From Georgenia sp. EYE_87 (GTDB lineage Bacteria; Actinomycetota; Actinomycetes; Actinomycetales; Actinomycetaceae), in contig NZ_JAHXNL010000006.1 in the NCBI RefSeq assembly GCF_023148685.1, positions 1 to 64,000 of the forward strand: a DNA stretch of 64,000 nucleotides, read 5' to 3'. This document shows positions 25,820-37,823 of the stretch, in pieces. A program made the position numbers and the translations under genes. The notes below the pieces were generated by a model. The model was not told the origin of the DNA. It saw only the letters and a program-made list of their open reading frames with translations, and ran no database searches. How positions within the stretch are numbered: position 1 is the stretch's first letter; each line of letters begins with the position of its first letter.

Positions 25820-26925
25820 GCGACCGTCCCGCCGAGGAACGCGGCCAGCCGGTCGGTCCCCCGGGTGCCCGCGAGCCGGTCGCGGGTGAGGCCGTCGATC
25901 GTGCGGGGGTCGCTGAGCTCCTCCACCCGGTCCCGCCCGGGAGCCAGGCGCAGGCTCGCGGTGCCGAGCAGCGGCTGGAGGATGCCGTTGCTCACGGCGA
26001 ACCAGCCGCACACCGGCAGGCCGCGGTTCTCCTGGCGGGTGAGGTCGAGCAGGTGCACGGCCTGCACCTGGGTGCGGTGCGCCTGCATGGCCTGCACGAC
26101 GGCGGGGAGGACCGGCTTGACGTCGATGGTCAGGTCGACCTGCTCGTCGGGCACCACGACGGAGGGCAGCTCGTGGTCGGCCGCGACGGTGCCCAGGGCG
26201 TCGCCGCGGGTGCCGAACTGGGGCTGGCGGTCGACCATGGCGTCCAGCCAGCGCAGCGCGGCGCGGAACCGGGTCTCGGGCTCCACGATCCAGCCGACCA
26301 CGGGCACGTCCCAGGGCTCGAGGTCCGACAGCGGGTCGTCGACCTCCTCGGTCGGCGCCGCGTCGGCGGCGAGCTCGACGGCGCGCATGGTCACCTGGTG
26401 CAGGTGGACGTGGTCGGGGTGGCCGTAGCTGCCGTGAGCCTCCTCGGTGATCACCACCTGCGGCCTCGCCCGGCGCACCACGGCCGCCAGCAGCCGTGCG
26501 GCGACCTCCACCGGCACGGAGGTCAGCGCGTCGGCGCCGGACTCGGTGCCCGGGCCGGCCAGCCCGGTACGGATCCAGGCCATGCCCGAGTCCGTGAAGT
26601 GCGTCGGCCGCTTCGCGGCCAGCCCCGGCTCGGTGTCGAGGAACCGGTGGGCGCGCACGCCGAGCGCCGAGAGCGCGCGCGAGAGCTCGTGCTCGCGCTC
26701 GTGCGCGAGGGCGGGGCGGTCGTCCGCGAGGTGGGCGAGCTCCGGCGTGAGGATCTCGCCGAGCTCGCCCCGGGTCGCGGTGACGACCCCGACGCCGACC
26801 CCCACCGAGGCGGCGCTCGCGAGGATGCCGCCCGCTCCCAGCGTCTCGTCGTCGGGGTGGGCGAAGACGCCGAGGAGCCCCCCGGGGATCATGGGGGCCC
26901 GGGATATCGCGTGCAGGTCCGTCAT
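25816..26925 (-). CDS. mshB: LmbE/PIG-L deacetylase, probable MshB
   Basis: The 369-residue protein has the zinc motif GVFAHPDDETLGAGG (His-Pro-Asp-Asp) and the third ligand in EEAHGSYGHPDHVHLHQ, plus HRTQVQAVHLLDL near the end. The family removes acetyl groups from N-acetylglucosaminyl lipids or thiol precursors. In actinobacteria the best fit is MshB, which deacetylates GlcNAc-inositol in mycothiol synthesis, or the related amidase Mca. It is some 60 residues longer than typical MshB at the C-terminus. The ATG at 26925 has CATGAT six bases upstream. First gene of mshB-membrane protein-flavin reductase. Confidence 0.85.
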   Translation of the reverse strand: MTDLHAISRAPMIPGGLLGVFAHPDDETLGAGGILASAASVGVGVGVVTATRGELGEILTPELAHLADDRPALAHEREHELSRALSALGVRAHRFLDTEPGLAAKRPTHFTDSGMAWIRTGLAGPGTESGADALTSVPVEVAARLLAAVVRRARPQVVITEEAHGSYGHPDHVHLHQVTMRAVELAADAAPTEEVDDPLSDLEPWDVPVVGWIVEPETRFRAALRWLDAMVDRQPQFGTRGDALGTVAADHELPSVVVPDEQVDLTIDVKPVLPAVVQAMQAHRTQVQAVHLLDLTRQENRGLPVCGWFAVSNGILQPLLGTASLRLAPGRDRVEELSDPRTIDGLTRDRLAGTRGTDRLAAFLGGTVA

Positions 26926-26975
26926 GTCCCCATCATGGCCCTGTCCGGGCTCGGTCGCAGGCGACCGGTCGGGCG

Positions 26976-28892
<1,917 letters not shown>

Positions 28893-29013
28893 ACGCGGGT
28901 ACTCATTTCATCGAGAGGTTCTGCCCCGCGCGGCACGGCCCGGGGCGGGCCTCGGCAGCCCGCAGGACGTCCGACGGCGGTGGCAGGCACCCGAGCACGG
29001 GCACCGAGGGTCG

Positions 29014-29019
29014 ATTCTA
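29014..29019 (-). promoter_or_regulatory. Probable -10 of the typA promoter
   Basis: TAGAAT matches the -10 consensus at five of six positions. A weak GTGACG about 19 bases upstream could be the -35. The implied leader to the typA ATG is about 115 bases. Confidence 0.4.
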
Positions 29020-29110
29020 CTGCGGAGGGTGCCTCTCGCGTCACCCCGGGCGGCTGTGCGCGCGGTCACGGGCCGAGCGGCGAGCCGCGGCGGGCAGGGA
29101 TGATGACGCC

Positions 29111-29704
29111 ATGGGACCGACCATCGTCTTCCGCCCGACCTCTGCCCGTCTCTACGCGGCGCTGTCCTGGGTCGTCGCGCTCGTCCTGCTCCTCGCCTTC
29201 GCCACCAACGGGGGCGTGGCGGAGATCCTGCAGTACGGGCCGGTCGCGCTCGCGCTCGCCGCCCTGGGCTGGGCGGTCTTCTGGCAGCCGCACGTGCGCG
29301 TCGAGGCCCGGGGCGTGACGCTGGCGAACGTCTTCCGCACCCACGAGGTCGGGTGGGACGCCGTCGAGCGCGTCGAGACGAGGTGGGGGCTGAACCTGCA
29401 GACCCCGGCCGGCCGGATCACCGCCTGGGGTGCGCCCGCCAAGGGCGGGCTGTTCGCCGGGCGGAGGTCGGCGGAGCAGCCGGAGCTGCTCGACACCGAG
29501 GGCACGGGCACCTTCGCCGCGAGCGGGGACTCGGTGCTCGTCGGGCGGGTGATCGAGCTGCGGGCCTCGGCACGCGCGGCCGGCGGCCACCTCGGTCCGG
29601 CGGGCGCGTGGGCCGGGGTCCGGTCCTCGACGAACGTCGCCGCGGTGGTCGCCGCCCTCGGCGGCCTGGCCCTCGCCGTCGTGGCCGCGACGACGCTCGG
29701 CTGA
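29111..29704 (+). CDS. PH-domain membrane protein
   Basis: The 197-residue protein has two N-terminal hydrophobic helices (about 14-31 and 38-55), then a bacterial PH-like domain (VRVEARGVTLANVFRTHEV, VGWDAVERVETRWGLNLQT) and a C-terminal helix. Such proteins (PF10756-like) sit in the membrane with the PH fold in the cytoplasm. Their ligand is unknown. GATGAT six bases before the ATG fits a leaderless promoter weakly. Isolated between typA and the peptide transporter, and followed by a strong hairpin. Confidence 0.85.
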   Translation: MGPTIVFRPTSARLYAALSWVVALVLLLAFATNGGVAEILQYGPVALALAALGWAVFWQPHVRVEARGVTLANVFRTHEVGWDAVERVETRWGLNLQTPAGRITAWGAPAKGGLFAGRRSAEQPELLDTEGTGTFAASGDSVLVGRVIELRASARAAGGHLGPAGAWAGVRSSTNVAAVVAALGGLALAVVAATTLG

Positions 29705-29717
29705 ACCCCGGGCACGG

Positions 29718-29749
29718 CGCAGGGCCGGTGGTTTCCCACCGGCCCTGCG
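29718..29749. terminator. Bidirectional terminator between PH gene and binding-protein gene
   Basis: CGCAGGGCCGGTGG and CCACCGGCCCTGCG form a perfect 14-bp stem with a TTTC loop, between convergent genes ending at 29704 and 29781. Followed by TCTGTT on the plus strand. Confidence 0.9.
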
Positions 29750-29780
29750 TCTGTTCCCCGTGAGGGACGTCAGCGAGTGA

Positions 29781-31517
29781 TCACTCGGCGACGAAGCCCC
29801 AGTTCTCCGGACGGGTGGTGCTGAAGCCCTCCGCACCGAAGTTGGCGAGGTTGGCGACCGTGGCCACCAGGTCGGGACGCTGGTACAGCGGGAGGGTGTG
29901 CACCGACTCCCAGATCAGCTGGTCGGCCTGGTTCGTGAGCTCGATGCGCTTGTCGTTGTCGGTCTCGACGGCGATCTGGTCGATCAGCTCGTTCAGCTCG
30001 GGGTTGTTGAGCTTGGCGTAGTTCGAGGTGTTGGTCGACGGGTCGCCGTAGATCTGGCCGATGTTGGCCATGGGGTACGGCGTGCCGATCCACGAGAACG
30101 CCATGATCTCGAAGTCGCCGGCCTCGAGGGCCGGGCCGAACTCGTCGACCGGGGTCTGGACGAGCTCGAGGTTGATGCCGACCTCCTTGAGCTGCGCCTG
30201 GGCCAGCTGGCCCTCGTTCTCCGACACCGGCACGCCGGTGAGGACCGAGAACTTCACCGTCAGCGGCTGGCCGTCCTTCTCACGGATGCCGGTGGACTCG
30301 TTGAGCACCCAGCCGGCCTCCTCCAGGTCGGCGGCGGCGCGCTCCGGGTCGTAGTCGAACTCGCCCGCGTTGTCCTGGTAGCCGGCCTGACCCTCCATGA
30401 AGAAGTGGTTGCCGAGGGTGCCGATGAGGTCCTCCGGCATGCCCGCGAGGTCGGACTCGGCGATCGCCTGGCGGTCGATGGAGCGGGAGATCGCCTGGCG
30501 GACCGTCTGGTCCTGGATGAGCCCGGCGGTGGAGTTGAACGTGAAGTGGCGCCAGTTCGGGCCCTTGGCCTGGCGGGTCTCCGCCGTGGCAACGGTCTGC
30601 GCGAGCTGGTAGGCGTTCGGGTCGGGGCCGATGTCGAAGACGTCGATCTCGTTGTTCTGGAACGCGGTGCCGGTCGCGTCGGGCGCCACCACGCGGAACT
30701 GGATCTCGTCCAGCATCGCCTCGGGGCCCCACCAGTTCTCGTTCGGGACGAGGGTGAGGACCTGCTGGGCCTTGTCGATGTTGTCGACCTTGTACGGGCC
30801 GGTGAACCAGTCGGCCGGGTACTCCAGCCAGCCCTCGTTGAAGGTGGCGGCGTCGGCCAGGCCCTCGGCCGGGTAGACCTCGGAGACGATCGAGCTCCAG
30901 TCGGGGTAGGCGGCCTTGAAGGTGATGACGACCTCGAACTCGTCCTCGCCCTGCTCGACCGACTCGACCTGCTCGTACGGCTCCGTCTGGACGCACAGGA
31001 TGTCGGCGTTCGAGCCGTCGCAGACCGTGAGCGACGCCTCGTAGTCCTCCCACGTGATCGGCTCGCCGCTGTTCCACTTGGCGTCCGGGTTGAGGGTCAG
31101 CGTGATGACCTGCTGCTCGCCCTCCATCTCGTCCGTGAAGTCGACCAGGTAGTTCTCGTTCGGCTGGGGCAGGCCCTCGCCGTCGTAGTCGAAGTTCCGC
31201 ACGCTGAGCGCGTCCCGGATGTCCGTGTAGTCCGCGTTGTTCCCGTTGACGTGCATCGGGTTCCACTGCGGGGGCAGCTCAGAGACGGCGCGACGCAGCG
31301 TGCCGCCCTGCTCGAGCTGGTCACGGGGCGTGGCGTTGACCTGGAACAGGTCGCCCTCGCCGTCCGTGTTGACGCCGGGGCCGGCCTCGCCGCCGGCCGT
31401 GGTCTCGTTGTCCGAGCCCCCGGTCTCGCCGCCGTCGCCGCCGTCGCTGCAGGCTGCCAGGACGAGCGCGAGTGCCGCGCTGGTGGCGAGCACTGCTGCA
31501 CGCTTGTTCGTGCGCAC
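29781..31517 (-). CDS. Peptide ABC transporter binding lipoprotein (family 5)
   Basis: The 578-residue protein starts at GTG (GGAGG seven bases upstream) with a lipoprotein signal MRTNKRAAVLATSAALALVL and lipobox Cys23. It then has an acidic Gly-rich linker and an SBP_bac_5 fold: NPDAKWNSGEPITWEDYEAS, YPADWFTGPYKVDNIDK, and RPDLVATVANLANFG at the end. It captures oligopeptides or similar solutes outside the membrane. It is the last gene of the second system (B-C-DF-A order), with its own 176-bp leader holding a 16-bp palindrome, so it may be expressed separately at higher level. Confidence 0.92.
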   Translation of the reverse strand: MRTNKRAAVLATSAALALVLAACSDGGDGGETGGSDNETTAGGEAGPGVNTDGEGDLFQVNATPRDQLEQGGTLRRAVSELPPQWNPMHVNGNNADYTDIRDALSVRNFDYDGEGLPQPNENYLVDFTDEMEGEQQVITLTLNPDAKWNSGEPITWEDYEASLTVCDGSNADILCVQTEPYEQVESVEQGEDEFEVVITFKAAYPDWSSIVSEVYPAEGLADAATFNEGWLEYPADWFTGPYKVDNIDKAQQVLTLVPNENWWGPEAMLDEIQFRVVAPDATGTAFQNNEIDVFDIGPDPNAYQLAQTVATAETRQAKGPNWRHFTFNSTAGLIQDQTVRQAISRSIDRQAIAESDLAGMPEDLIGTLGNHFFMEGQAGYQDNAGEFDYDPERAAADLEEAGWVLNESTGIREKDGQPLTVKFSVLTGVPVSENEGQLAQAQLKEVGINLELVQTPVDEFGPALEAGDFEIMAFSWIGTPYPMANIGQIYGDPSTNTSNYAKLNNPELNELIDQIAVETDNDKRIELTNQADQLIWESVHTLPLYQRPDLVATVANLANFGAEGFSTTRPENWGFVAE

Positions 31518-31650
31518 TGTAGAACCTCCATCAGGTGAGTCGAGAACGTCGGCGGTCACCCGCTGAAGGCAGACATCGGTCTGCGGCACGTTCTGTGGGA
31601 TGTACTGAACCACGCACGGTGTGACATACCGCACGCTTACCGCAAATTCG

Positions 31651-31666
31651 GGGTCACTTGTGACCC
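31651..31666 (-). promoter_or_regulatory. 16-bp palindrome upstream of binding-protein gene
   Basis: GGGTCACTTGTGACCC pairs seven and seven bases around TT and lies about 135 bases before the GTG of the binding-protein gene. It may be an operator. The protein that binds it is unknown. Confidence 0.4.
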
Positions 31667-31693
31667 AATTGAGACCCGCCGTCGCGGGCCCGC

Positions 31694-33838
31694 TCAGAAG
31701 ACCTCCACCGCCTCCGCGTAGTGGCACGCCGAGCGCTGGTCGGGTGCCATCGGCCGCAGCGCCGGCTCCTCCGAGACGCACCGGGTGCGCTCGCCCTCGG
31801 AGAGGGTCAGGAACTTCTGGCACCTCGTGCGGAACCGGCAGCCCGACGGCGGGTTCGCCGGGGACGGCAGGTCGCCGGAGAGGATGATCCGCTCCCGCTT
31901 GCGCTCGAGCTCGGGGTCCGGCACCGGGATGGCCGAGAGCAGCGCCTGGGTGTACGGGTGCGTCGGACGCTCGAACACCTCGTCAACCTGGCCGACCTCG
32001 ACGATCTTGCCCAGGTACATCACGGCCACGCGGTCGGCGATGTGCCGGACCACGGACAGGTCGTGGGCCACGAACAGGTAGCTCAGCCCCAGCTTCCCGC
32101 GCAGCTCGTCCAGCAGGTTGATCACCCCGGCCTGGATGGACACGTCGAGGGCCGAGACCGGCTCGTCGAGCACGAGCAGCTTGGGCTCGAGCGCCAGCGC
32201 CCGCGCGATGCCGATGCGCTGACGCTGGCCGCCCGAGAAGTGCTGGGGGTAGCGGTTGGCGTGCGAGGGCTCGAGCCCGACGAGGCGCATGAGCTCGCGC
32301 ACCCGCTCCTCCGCCCACTTCCCGCGGACCCCGTTCGCCTCGAGCGGCTCGGCGATGATGTCGAAGACCGGCAGCCGCGGGTCCAGGGAGGCCATCGGGT
32401 CCTGGAAGACCACCTGGAGGTCGCGCCGCACGCGCTTGCGGGCCTGCCGCCCGCGGAGGGTGGCCACGTCGTTGCCCAGGACGACGACCGTCCCGTCCGA
32501 GGGGGCCCTCAGGTCGAGGATCTCCAGCAGCGTCGTCGTCTTGCCGCAGCCGGACTCCCCGACGAGCCCGAGGGTCTCCCCCGCACGGATGTCGAAGCTG
32601 ACGCCGTCGACGGCGTGGACCGTGCCGACGCGGCGCTTGAAGACCGAGCCCTTCATCAGCGGGAAGTACCGCTGCAGGTCGGTGACCCGCAGCACCTCCT
32701 CGCGCTCCTCCCGGGGCAGCTCGGCGAGCGGGTGCTCGACGAGCCGCGGCAGCGGGTAGATCTCCTTGAACGTGAGGTCGTTCGCGGCGATCTCCTCCGA
32801 CCGGTGGCACGCCGACGCGTGCCCGAGGCCCCGGGTGGGTGCGAGCGCGGGCTCGACCTCCCGGCAGACGTCGACGGCCATCGGGCACCGGGCGGCGAAG
32901 GGGCAGCCGGGCGGGAGGTCGAGCAGCGAGGGCGGGTTGCCCTCGACCGGGGCGAGCGCCCGCTTCTCCCCCTCGTCCGGGCGCGGCAGCGAGCCGAGCA
33001 GGCCGATCGTGTAGGGCATGGTGGAGCGGTAGTAGATGTCGTCGACCGGCCCGCTCTCGACCACGCGGCCCGCGTACATCACGGCGACCTTGTCCGCGAG
33101 GCCCGCCACGACCCCGAGGTCGTGGGTGATCATGACGACGGCGGCGCCGGTCTCCCGCTGCGCGGTCTTGAGCACGTCGAGGATCTGCGCCTGGATCGTC
33201 ACGTCGAGGGCCGTCGTGGGCTCGTCGGCGATGATCAGGTCGGGGTCGTTCGCGATGGCCATGGCGATCATGGCCCGCTGGCGCATGCCGCCCGAGAACT
33301 CGTGCGGGAACGCCTTCACGCGAACCTGCGGGTTGGGGATCCCCACGAGGTCGAGGAGCTCGACCGCCCGGTCCTGGGCCGCACGGTCGTCCAGGTCGCG
33401 ATGGGTCTGCAGCGCCTCCACGATCTGGTCGCCGACGGTGTAGACGGGCGTGAGGGCGGACAGCGGGTCCTGGAACACCATGCCCATCTGCTTGCCGCGG
33501 ATGCGGGACATGTGGGCGTCGGAGCGGCCGAGCAGCTCCTCGCCGTGGAGCCGCACCGAGCCGGTCACCCGGGCGGTCTCGGGCAGCAGCCCCATCACGG
33601 ACATCGAGGTCACCGACTTGCCCGAGCCTGACTCGCCCACGATCCCGAGCACCTCGCCGGCACTGACGGAGAAGCTCACGCCGCGGACGGCGTGGACCAC
33701 GCCGTCCTCGGAGGGGAAGTCCACGGTGAGGTCCTTGACCTCGAGGACCGGGACGCCGGGGACCCGCCCCGGGCCCTGCGGGGCGGTGGTGGTCGCGGTA
33801 CCACCGCCACGGTTCCTGCTGCGGCTGAGGATGTTCAC
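31694..33838 (-). CDS. Fused peptide ABC transporter ATPase (DppD-DppF type)
   Basis: The 714-residue protein fuses two full ATPases. Each half has a Walker A ([11 protein letters not shown] and [12 protein letters not shown]), signature (FSGGMRQR and FSGGQRQR) and Walker B (LIIADEP and LLVLDEP). Each half ends with an oligopeptide-transporter C-terminal domain carrying Cys (GCPFAARCP...C...ACH and GCRFRTRC...C...ACH). It drives import through the permeases encoded just upstream. The GTG start overlaps the permease stop by four bases (GTGA). In its own operon it is followed by the binding-protein gene after 176 bases. Confidence 0.93.
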   Translation of the reverse strand: MNILSRSRNRGGGTATTTAPQGPGRVPGVPVLEVKDLTVDFPSEDGVVHAVRGVSFSVSAGEVLGIVGESGSGKSVTSMSVMGLLPETARVTGSVRLHGEELLGRSDAHMSRIRGKQMGMVFQDPLSALTPVYTVGDQIVEALQTHRDLDDRAAQDRAVELLDLVGIPNPQVRVKAFPHEFSGGMRQRAMIAMAIANDPDLIIADEPTTALDVTIQAQILDVLKTAQRETGAAVVMITHDLGVVAGLADKVAVMYAGRVVESGPVDDIYYRSTMPYTIGLLGSLPRPDEGEKRALAPVEGNPPSLLDLPPGCPFAARCPMAVDVCREVEPALAPTRGLGHASACHRSEEIAANDLTFKEIYPLPRLVEHPLAELPREEREEVLRVTDLQRYFPLMKGSVFKRRVGTVHAVDGVSFDIRAGETLGLVGESGCGKTTTLLEILDLRAPSDGTVVVLGNDVATLRGRQARKRVRRDLQVVFQDPMASLDPRLPVFDIIAEPLEANGVRGKWAEERVRELMRLVGLEPSHANRYPQHFSGGQRQRIGIARALALEPKLLVLDEPVSALDVSIQAGVINLLDELRGKLGLSYLFVAHDLSVVRHIADRVAVMYLGKIVEVGQVDEVFERPTHPYTQALLSAIPVPDPELERKRERIILSGDLPSPANPPSGCRFRTRCQKFLTLSEGERTRCVSEEPALRPMAPDQRSACHYAEAVEVF

Positions 33839-34833
33839 GCGCGGCCTCCGGACCTCGACGAGGGGTCGAGGGCGTCGCGCAGCCCGTCGCCCACGAAGTT
33901 GATGAAGATCAGCATCAGGGTCAGCACCGTCGCGGGCGCCAGGAAGATCCACGGGTAGGTGGACGCCATCCGCTGCCCCTCGGCGATGAGCGTGCCGAGC
34001 GACGTCTCCGGCGCCTGCACGCCGAAGCCGAAGAACGAGAGCGACGTCTCCGCCAGCACGGCGGAGGCCACGGCGAGCGTGGCGTCGATGATCAGCAGCG
34101 ACGAGATGTTCGGGATCACGTGCCGGAAGATGATCTTCGGGGTGGACACGGACATGTACTTCGCCGCGGTGACGTACTCCAGGCCCTTGATCCCCAGCGT
34201 CATCGACCGCACGACCCGGGCGGAGAGCATCCAGCCCAGGCCGGCCAGCAGCAGGATCAGCATGATCACCGAGCCGCGGCCCTGGCCCGTCTGCACCGAG
34301 ATGATCGCGATGATGAAGAAGCTCGGCACCACGAGCAGCAGGTCGATGACCCACAGGGCCACCTTGTCGAACCAGCGGCCGTAGTAGGCGGCGAACGACC
34401 CGATCGTCGCGGCGACCAGCGTCTGGACGACGGCGACCCCCAGGCCGATGAGCATCGACTTGCGCAGCCCCTCGGCGGTGAGGGCGAAGACGTCCCGGCC
34501 GGCCTGCGTCGTCCCCAGCCAGTGGGCGTCGCTCGGCGGCTTGAGAAAGGCCGTCTGGTCGATCTGCGTGTAGGTCCACGGGCTCAGGTACGGGCCGGCG
34601 ACGGCGAACGCCGCGAGCAGCAGGTAGCCGACGAGGCCGACGACGGCCGTCCTGTTGCGCAGGAATCGCCGCAGGATGATCCGGCGGCGCGAGAGCCGCC
34701 GGGTCGCGGCGGGGACGTCGCCGGTCGCCACCTCCGGCAGCTCAGCGGTCAGCGGCGCGTTCTTGTCCCCGGGCTCGTAGTCGAGCGGGATCCCCGCCGG
34801 GCCGCTCGCGCGGTTCCCGTTCGTCGTCGTCAT
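33835..34833 (-). CDS. Peptide ABC transporter permease (DppC type)
   Basis: The 332-residue permease has an N-terminal OppC-type helix ([20 protein letters not shown]), five further helices and the EAA loop [20 protein letters not shown] that contacts the ATPase. It follows the DppB gene after one base and overlaps the ATPase gene. The first 65 residues are a longer, charged cytoplasmic extension than usual. Confidence 0.93.
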   Translation of the reverse strand: MTTTNGNRASGPAGIPLDYEPGDKNAPLTAELPEVATGDVPAATRRLSRRRIILRRFLRNRTAVVGLVGYLLLAAFAVAGPYLSPWTYTQIDQTAFLKPPSDAHWLGTTQAGRDVFALTAEGLRKSMLIGLGVAVVQTLVAATIGSFAAYYGRWFDKVALWVIDLLLVVPSFFIIAIISVQTGQGRGSVIMLILLLAGLGWMLSARVVRSMTLGIKGLEYVTAAKYMSVSTPKIIFRHVIPNISSLLIIDATLAVASAVLAETSLSFFGFGVQAPETSLGTLIAEGQRMASTYPWIFLAPATVLTLMLIFINFVGDGLRDALDPSSRSGGRA

Positions 34834-34834
34834 C

Positions 34835-35818
34835 TCAGCTCACCCTCACTCGCGGGTCGAGGGCGGCGACGAGCACGTCGGAGAGCATCGCGCCGACCAG
34901 GACGCACACCCCGCCGAACGCCGCCACCGCGACCGACCCGTTGACGTCCTGCGCCGTGATCGCCTGCACGCCGTAGATGCCCATGCCGTGCCAGCCGTAG
35001 ATCAGCTCCGTGAACGTCGCCCCCAGCACGAGGGTGGCGATGGTGAACGCGAAGTACGTGCCGGTGGGGATCAGGGCGGTGCGCAGCGCGTGCCGCCGCA
35101 GCGCCCGGCCCTTGCGCAGACCCTTCGCGCGCGCCGTGCGGACGTAGTCCGCGCCGAGCGTGTCGAGCATGAGGTTGCGCTGGATCCGGCTGTAGGACGC
35201 GACGCCGCTGAGCGTGAGCGTGATCGTCGGCAGCAGCAGGTGCTGGAGCCGGTCGAAGAGCGGCGCCAGCGGCCCGTCCCCGTGCCGGCCGGTCTCGCCG
35301 AGGAACTCGAAGAACTGGGTCCCGGTCGCCTGGTTGATCTGGATCGCGAGGATCTGCAGGACGACGGCGATCACCAGCGTCGGCGTCGAGATGATCACCA
35401 GGGAGAGCAGCGTGACGGCGCGGTCGCTGATGCGGTACTGGCGGGTCGCCGTCCAGGCGCCCAGCGCCACGCCGAGGGTGATGCCCAGCACCGACCCGAT
35501 GGTCACCAGCCGCAGCGAGACCCACACGCGCGTGCCGATCTCCTCGTTCACACGGTTGCCGAAGGGCGTCTGCCCCCAGTCCCACGACGTGACGACGCCG
35601 ATCAGCCACGTCCAGTACCGCTCGAGGACGGGCGTCTTGTCGTTGAGGTTGTACGCGGAGAGCGAGGCGTCGATCGAGGCGGGGTCGATCGGCGGGTTGC
35701 GCAGCTCGTACAGGGACCGCGGGTCGAGCTGGGTCGCCGCGAGGATGTACGTCAGGCTCACGGCGAGGAAGAGCAGGACCAGGTAGTTCAGGAACCTGCG
35801 CGAGAGGTACGGGAGCAT
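34835..35818 (-). CDS. Peptide ABC transporter permease (DppB type)
   Basis: The 327-residue permease starts LPYLSRRFLNYLVLLFLAVSL and has six hydrophobic segments and an EAA loop DYVRTARAKGLRKGRALRRH. It heads the second system: DppB-DppC-DppDF-binding protein. The first periplasmic loop is long (about 100 residues), as in OppB-like proteins. The upstream 259 bases hold the terminator of the neighbouring system. Confidence 0.92.
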   Translation of the reverse strand: MLPYLSRRFLNYLVLLFLAVSLTYILAATQLDPRSLYELRNPPIDPASIDASLSAYNLNDKTPVLERYWTWLIGVVTSWDWGQTPFGNRVNEEIGTRVWVSLRLVTIGSVLGITLGVALGAWTATRQYRISDRAVTLLSLVIISTPTLVIAVVLQILAIQINQATGTQFFEFLGETGRHGDGPLAPLFDRLQHLLLPTITLTLSGVASYSRIQRNLMLDTLGADYVRTARAKGLRKGRALRRHALRTALIPTGTYFAFTIATLVLGATFTELIYGWHGMGIYGVQAITAQDVNGSVAVAAFGGVCVLVGAMLSDVLVAALDPRVRVS

Positions 35819-36023
35819 GCTCTGTCTTTCGAGGCGCGGCCGGCCCCGGAGGTCGAGCCACTCGCGTGACCCGTCACTGGGTTCGACCTGACGGACGACG
35901 CCGCACGTGAGCAGGTGTGACGTGGCTCATGCGGCGTTCCGACAGAGTACATGCTCGTCCAATACTCCCGACCCGCCGAAGGTCACGGTACGGCCACGCC
36001 TGCACCTGCTCCGCCAAAAGCGA

Positions 36024-36060
36024 CCGCCCGCCGTCGTGCCGGAGCACGGACGGCGGGCGG
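36024..36060 (-). terminator. Terminator of the first peptide ABC operon
   Basis: A long GC stem (CCGCCCGCCGTC pairing with GACGGCGGGCGG, extended by GTGC/GCAC around a CGGA loop, with one bulge) begins about 18 bases after the ATPase stop. Confidence 0.85.
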
Positions 36061-36077
36061 CCGGGAACGTCCGGACG

Positions 36078-37823
36078 CTACGCGCGGGGCGCCTCGGGCA
36101 CCTCGGGACCGAGCTCGAGGCTCGCGCCCGGGATGGCCGCGAGCAGCTCGCGCGTGTACTGCTGACGCGGGTTCTCGAAGACCTCGTCGGTGGTCGCCTG
36201 CTCGACGATCCGGCCCTTCTCCATCACGGCCACCTGGTCGGCGATCTGCCGGACCACGGCGAGGTCGTGGGTGATGAACAGGTACGTCAGGCCGAGCTCC
36301 TTCTGCAGGTCGTTGAGCAGGGTCAGCACCTGCGCCTGGACCAGCACGTCCAGGGCCGAGACGGCCTCGTCGCAGACGATCAGCGAGGGCTGCAGGGCAA
36401 GGGCACGCGCGATGGCGACGCGCTGACGCTGCCCGCCCGAGAGCTCGTTCGGGTACCGGCGCATGGTCGACCTCGGCAGGGCGACCAGCTCCAGCAGCTC
36501 CGCGACCCGCGCGGCCCGGGACTTCTTGTCGCCGATGCTGTGGACCCGCAGCGGCTCCTCGATGGTCCGGAAGATGGAGTACATCGGGTCAAGCGAGCCG
36601 TACGGGTTCTGGAAGATCGGCTGCACCTGGCGGCGGAAGTTGAACAGCTCCCGCCGGCCGAGCGTCCCGACCTCGGTGCCCTCGAAGACCACGCGGCCCT
36701 CGGTGGGCTCGAGCAGGTTGAGCATGATGTTGGCGACCGTGGACTTGCCCGACCCGGACTCCCCCACCAGCGCCATCGTCGAGCCGCGCGGGACGGCGAA
36801 CGAGACGTCGTCGACCGCCTTGAACTCCTTGCCCACCCCGGGCACGGCGCCGCGCAGGGAGAAGACCTTGGTGAGGTTCTGCACCTCGACGATGTTCCTC
36901 GCCCGCTCCGGGTGGCCCTCGCCCCTCGCGAGCAGCTCCTCGGTCTGGACGCCCTGCTCCTTGGCGCTCTGGATCCGCCGCGACGCCAGGGACGGCGCGG
37001 AGGCCACCAGGCGCCGGGTGTAGGGGTGCCGCGGGTCGGAGAGGATCTGCCGGGCCGGCCCGGACTCGACCACCCGGCCGCGGTGCATCACCACGAGGTG
37101 CTCGGCCCGCTCCGCGGCGAGCCCGAGGTCGTGCGTGATGAAGAGGACCGCGACGTGGCGAGACCGCGTGAGGTGGTCGAGGTGGTCGAGGATCTGGCGC
37201 TGGACGGTGACGTCGAGGGCGGAGGTCGGCTCGTCCGCGATGAGCAGCCGGGGTTCCCCGGCGAGGCCGATGCCGATGAGCGCGCGCTGGCGCATGCCGC
37301 CCGAGAACTCGTGCGGGTACTGCTTCGCGCGGCGGGCGGCGTCCGGCAGCCCGGCCGCCGCGAGCACCTTCTCCACCTCGGCGTCCGCGTCCTTGCCCTT
37401 GGCGACGCCGTTCGCGACGAGGGCCTCCTTGACCTGAAAACCGATCTTCCAGACCGGGTTCAGGTTGGACATCGGGTCCTGCGGGACCAGGCCGATCTCC
37501 CGCCCGCGCAGGTCCTCGATCTCCTTGCGGGAGGCGCCGACGAGCTCGCGCCCGCCGAACTTGATCGAGCCCCCGGTCACGCGGCCGGTGCCCGGCAGCA
37601 GGTCGATGATCGCGTGCGCGGTGGTGGACTTGCCGGAGCCGGACTCGCCCACGATCGCCACGGACTGGCCGGGGTACACGGTCAGGTTCGCGCCGCGGAC
37701 GGCGGGCACCATGCCCGTCGAGGACTGGAAGGCGACCTCGAGGTCACGGATCTCCAGCAGCGGGGTGTTGGCGTCGACGGTCTCGGCGACCGCCGTCGTC
37801 GTCGCGGTGAGGTTCTCCGTCAT
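36078..37823 (-). CDS. Fused peptide ABC transporter ATPase (DppD-DppF type)
   Basis: The 581-residue protein has two ATPase halves: Walker [12 protein letters not shown] and [11 protein letters not shown], signatures FSGGMRQR and LSGGQRQR, Walker B LLIADEP and LIVCDEA (Ala where Pro is usual). Unlike the other fused ATPase in this window, neither half ends with the Cys-rich oligopeptide C-terminal domain, which explains the 130 fewer residues. Its ATG overlaps the permease stop by four bases. It serves the DppA-B-C proteins encoded upstream. Confidence 0.93.
   Translation of the reverse strand: MTENLTATTTAVAETVDANTPLLEIRDLEVAFQSSTGMVPAVRGANLTVYPGQSVAIVGESGSGKSTTAHAIIDLLPGTGRVTGGSIKFGGRELVGASRKEIEDLRGREIGLVPQDPMSNLNPVWKIGFQVKEALVANGVAKGKDADAEVEKVLAAAGLPDAARRAKQYPHEFSGGMRQRALIGIGLAGEPRLLIADEPTSALDVTVQRQILDHLDHLTRSRHVAVLFITHDLGLAAERAEHLVVMHRGRVVESGPARQILSDPRHPYTRRLVASAPSLASRRIQSAKEQGVQTEELLARGEGHPERARNIVEVQNLTKVFSLRGAVPGVGKEFKAVDDVSFAVPRGSTMALVGESGSGKSTVANIMLNLLEPTEGRVVFEGTEVGTLGRRELFNFRRQVQPIFQNPYGSLDPMYSIFRTIEEPLRVHSIGDKKSRAARVAELLELVALPRSTMRRYPNELSGGQRQRVAIARALALQPSLIVCDEAVSALDVLVQAQVLTLLNDLQKELGLTYLFITHDLAVVRQIADQVAVMEKGRIVEQATTDEVFENPRQQYTRELLAAIPGASLELGPEVPEAPRA

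Noticed and set aside
35866-35877. GTGACCCGTCAC palindrome upstream of the second DppB gene
   Set aside because: Short arms and no promoter nearby. Expected by chance in such DNA.
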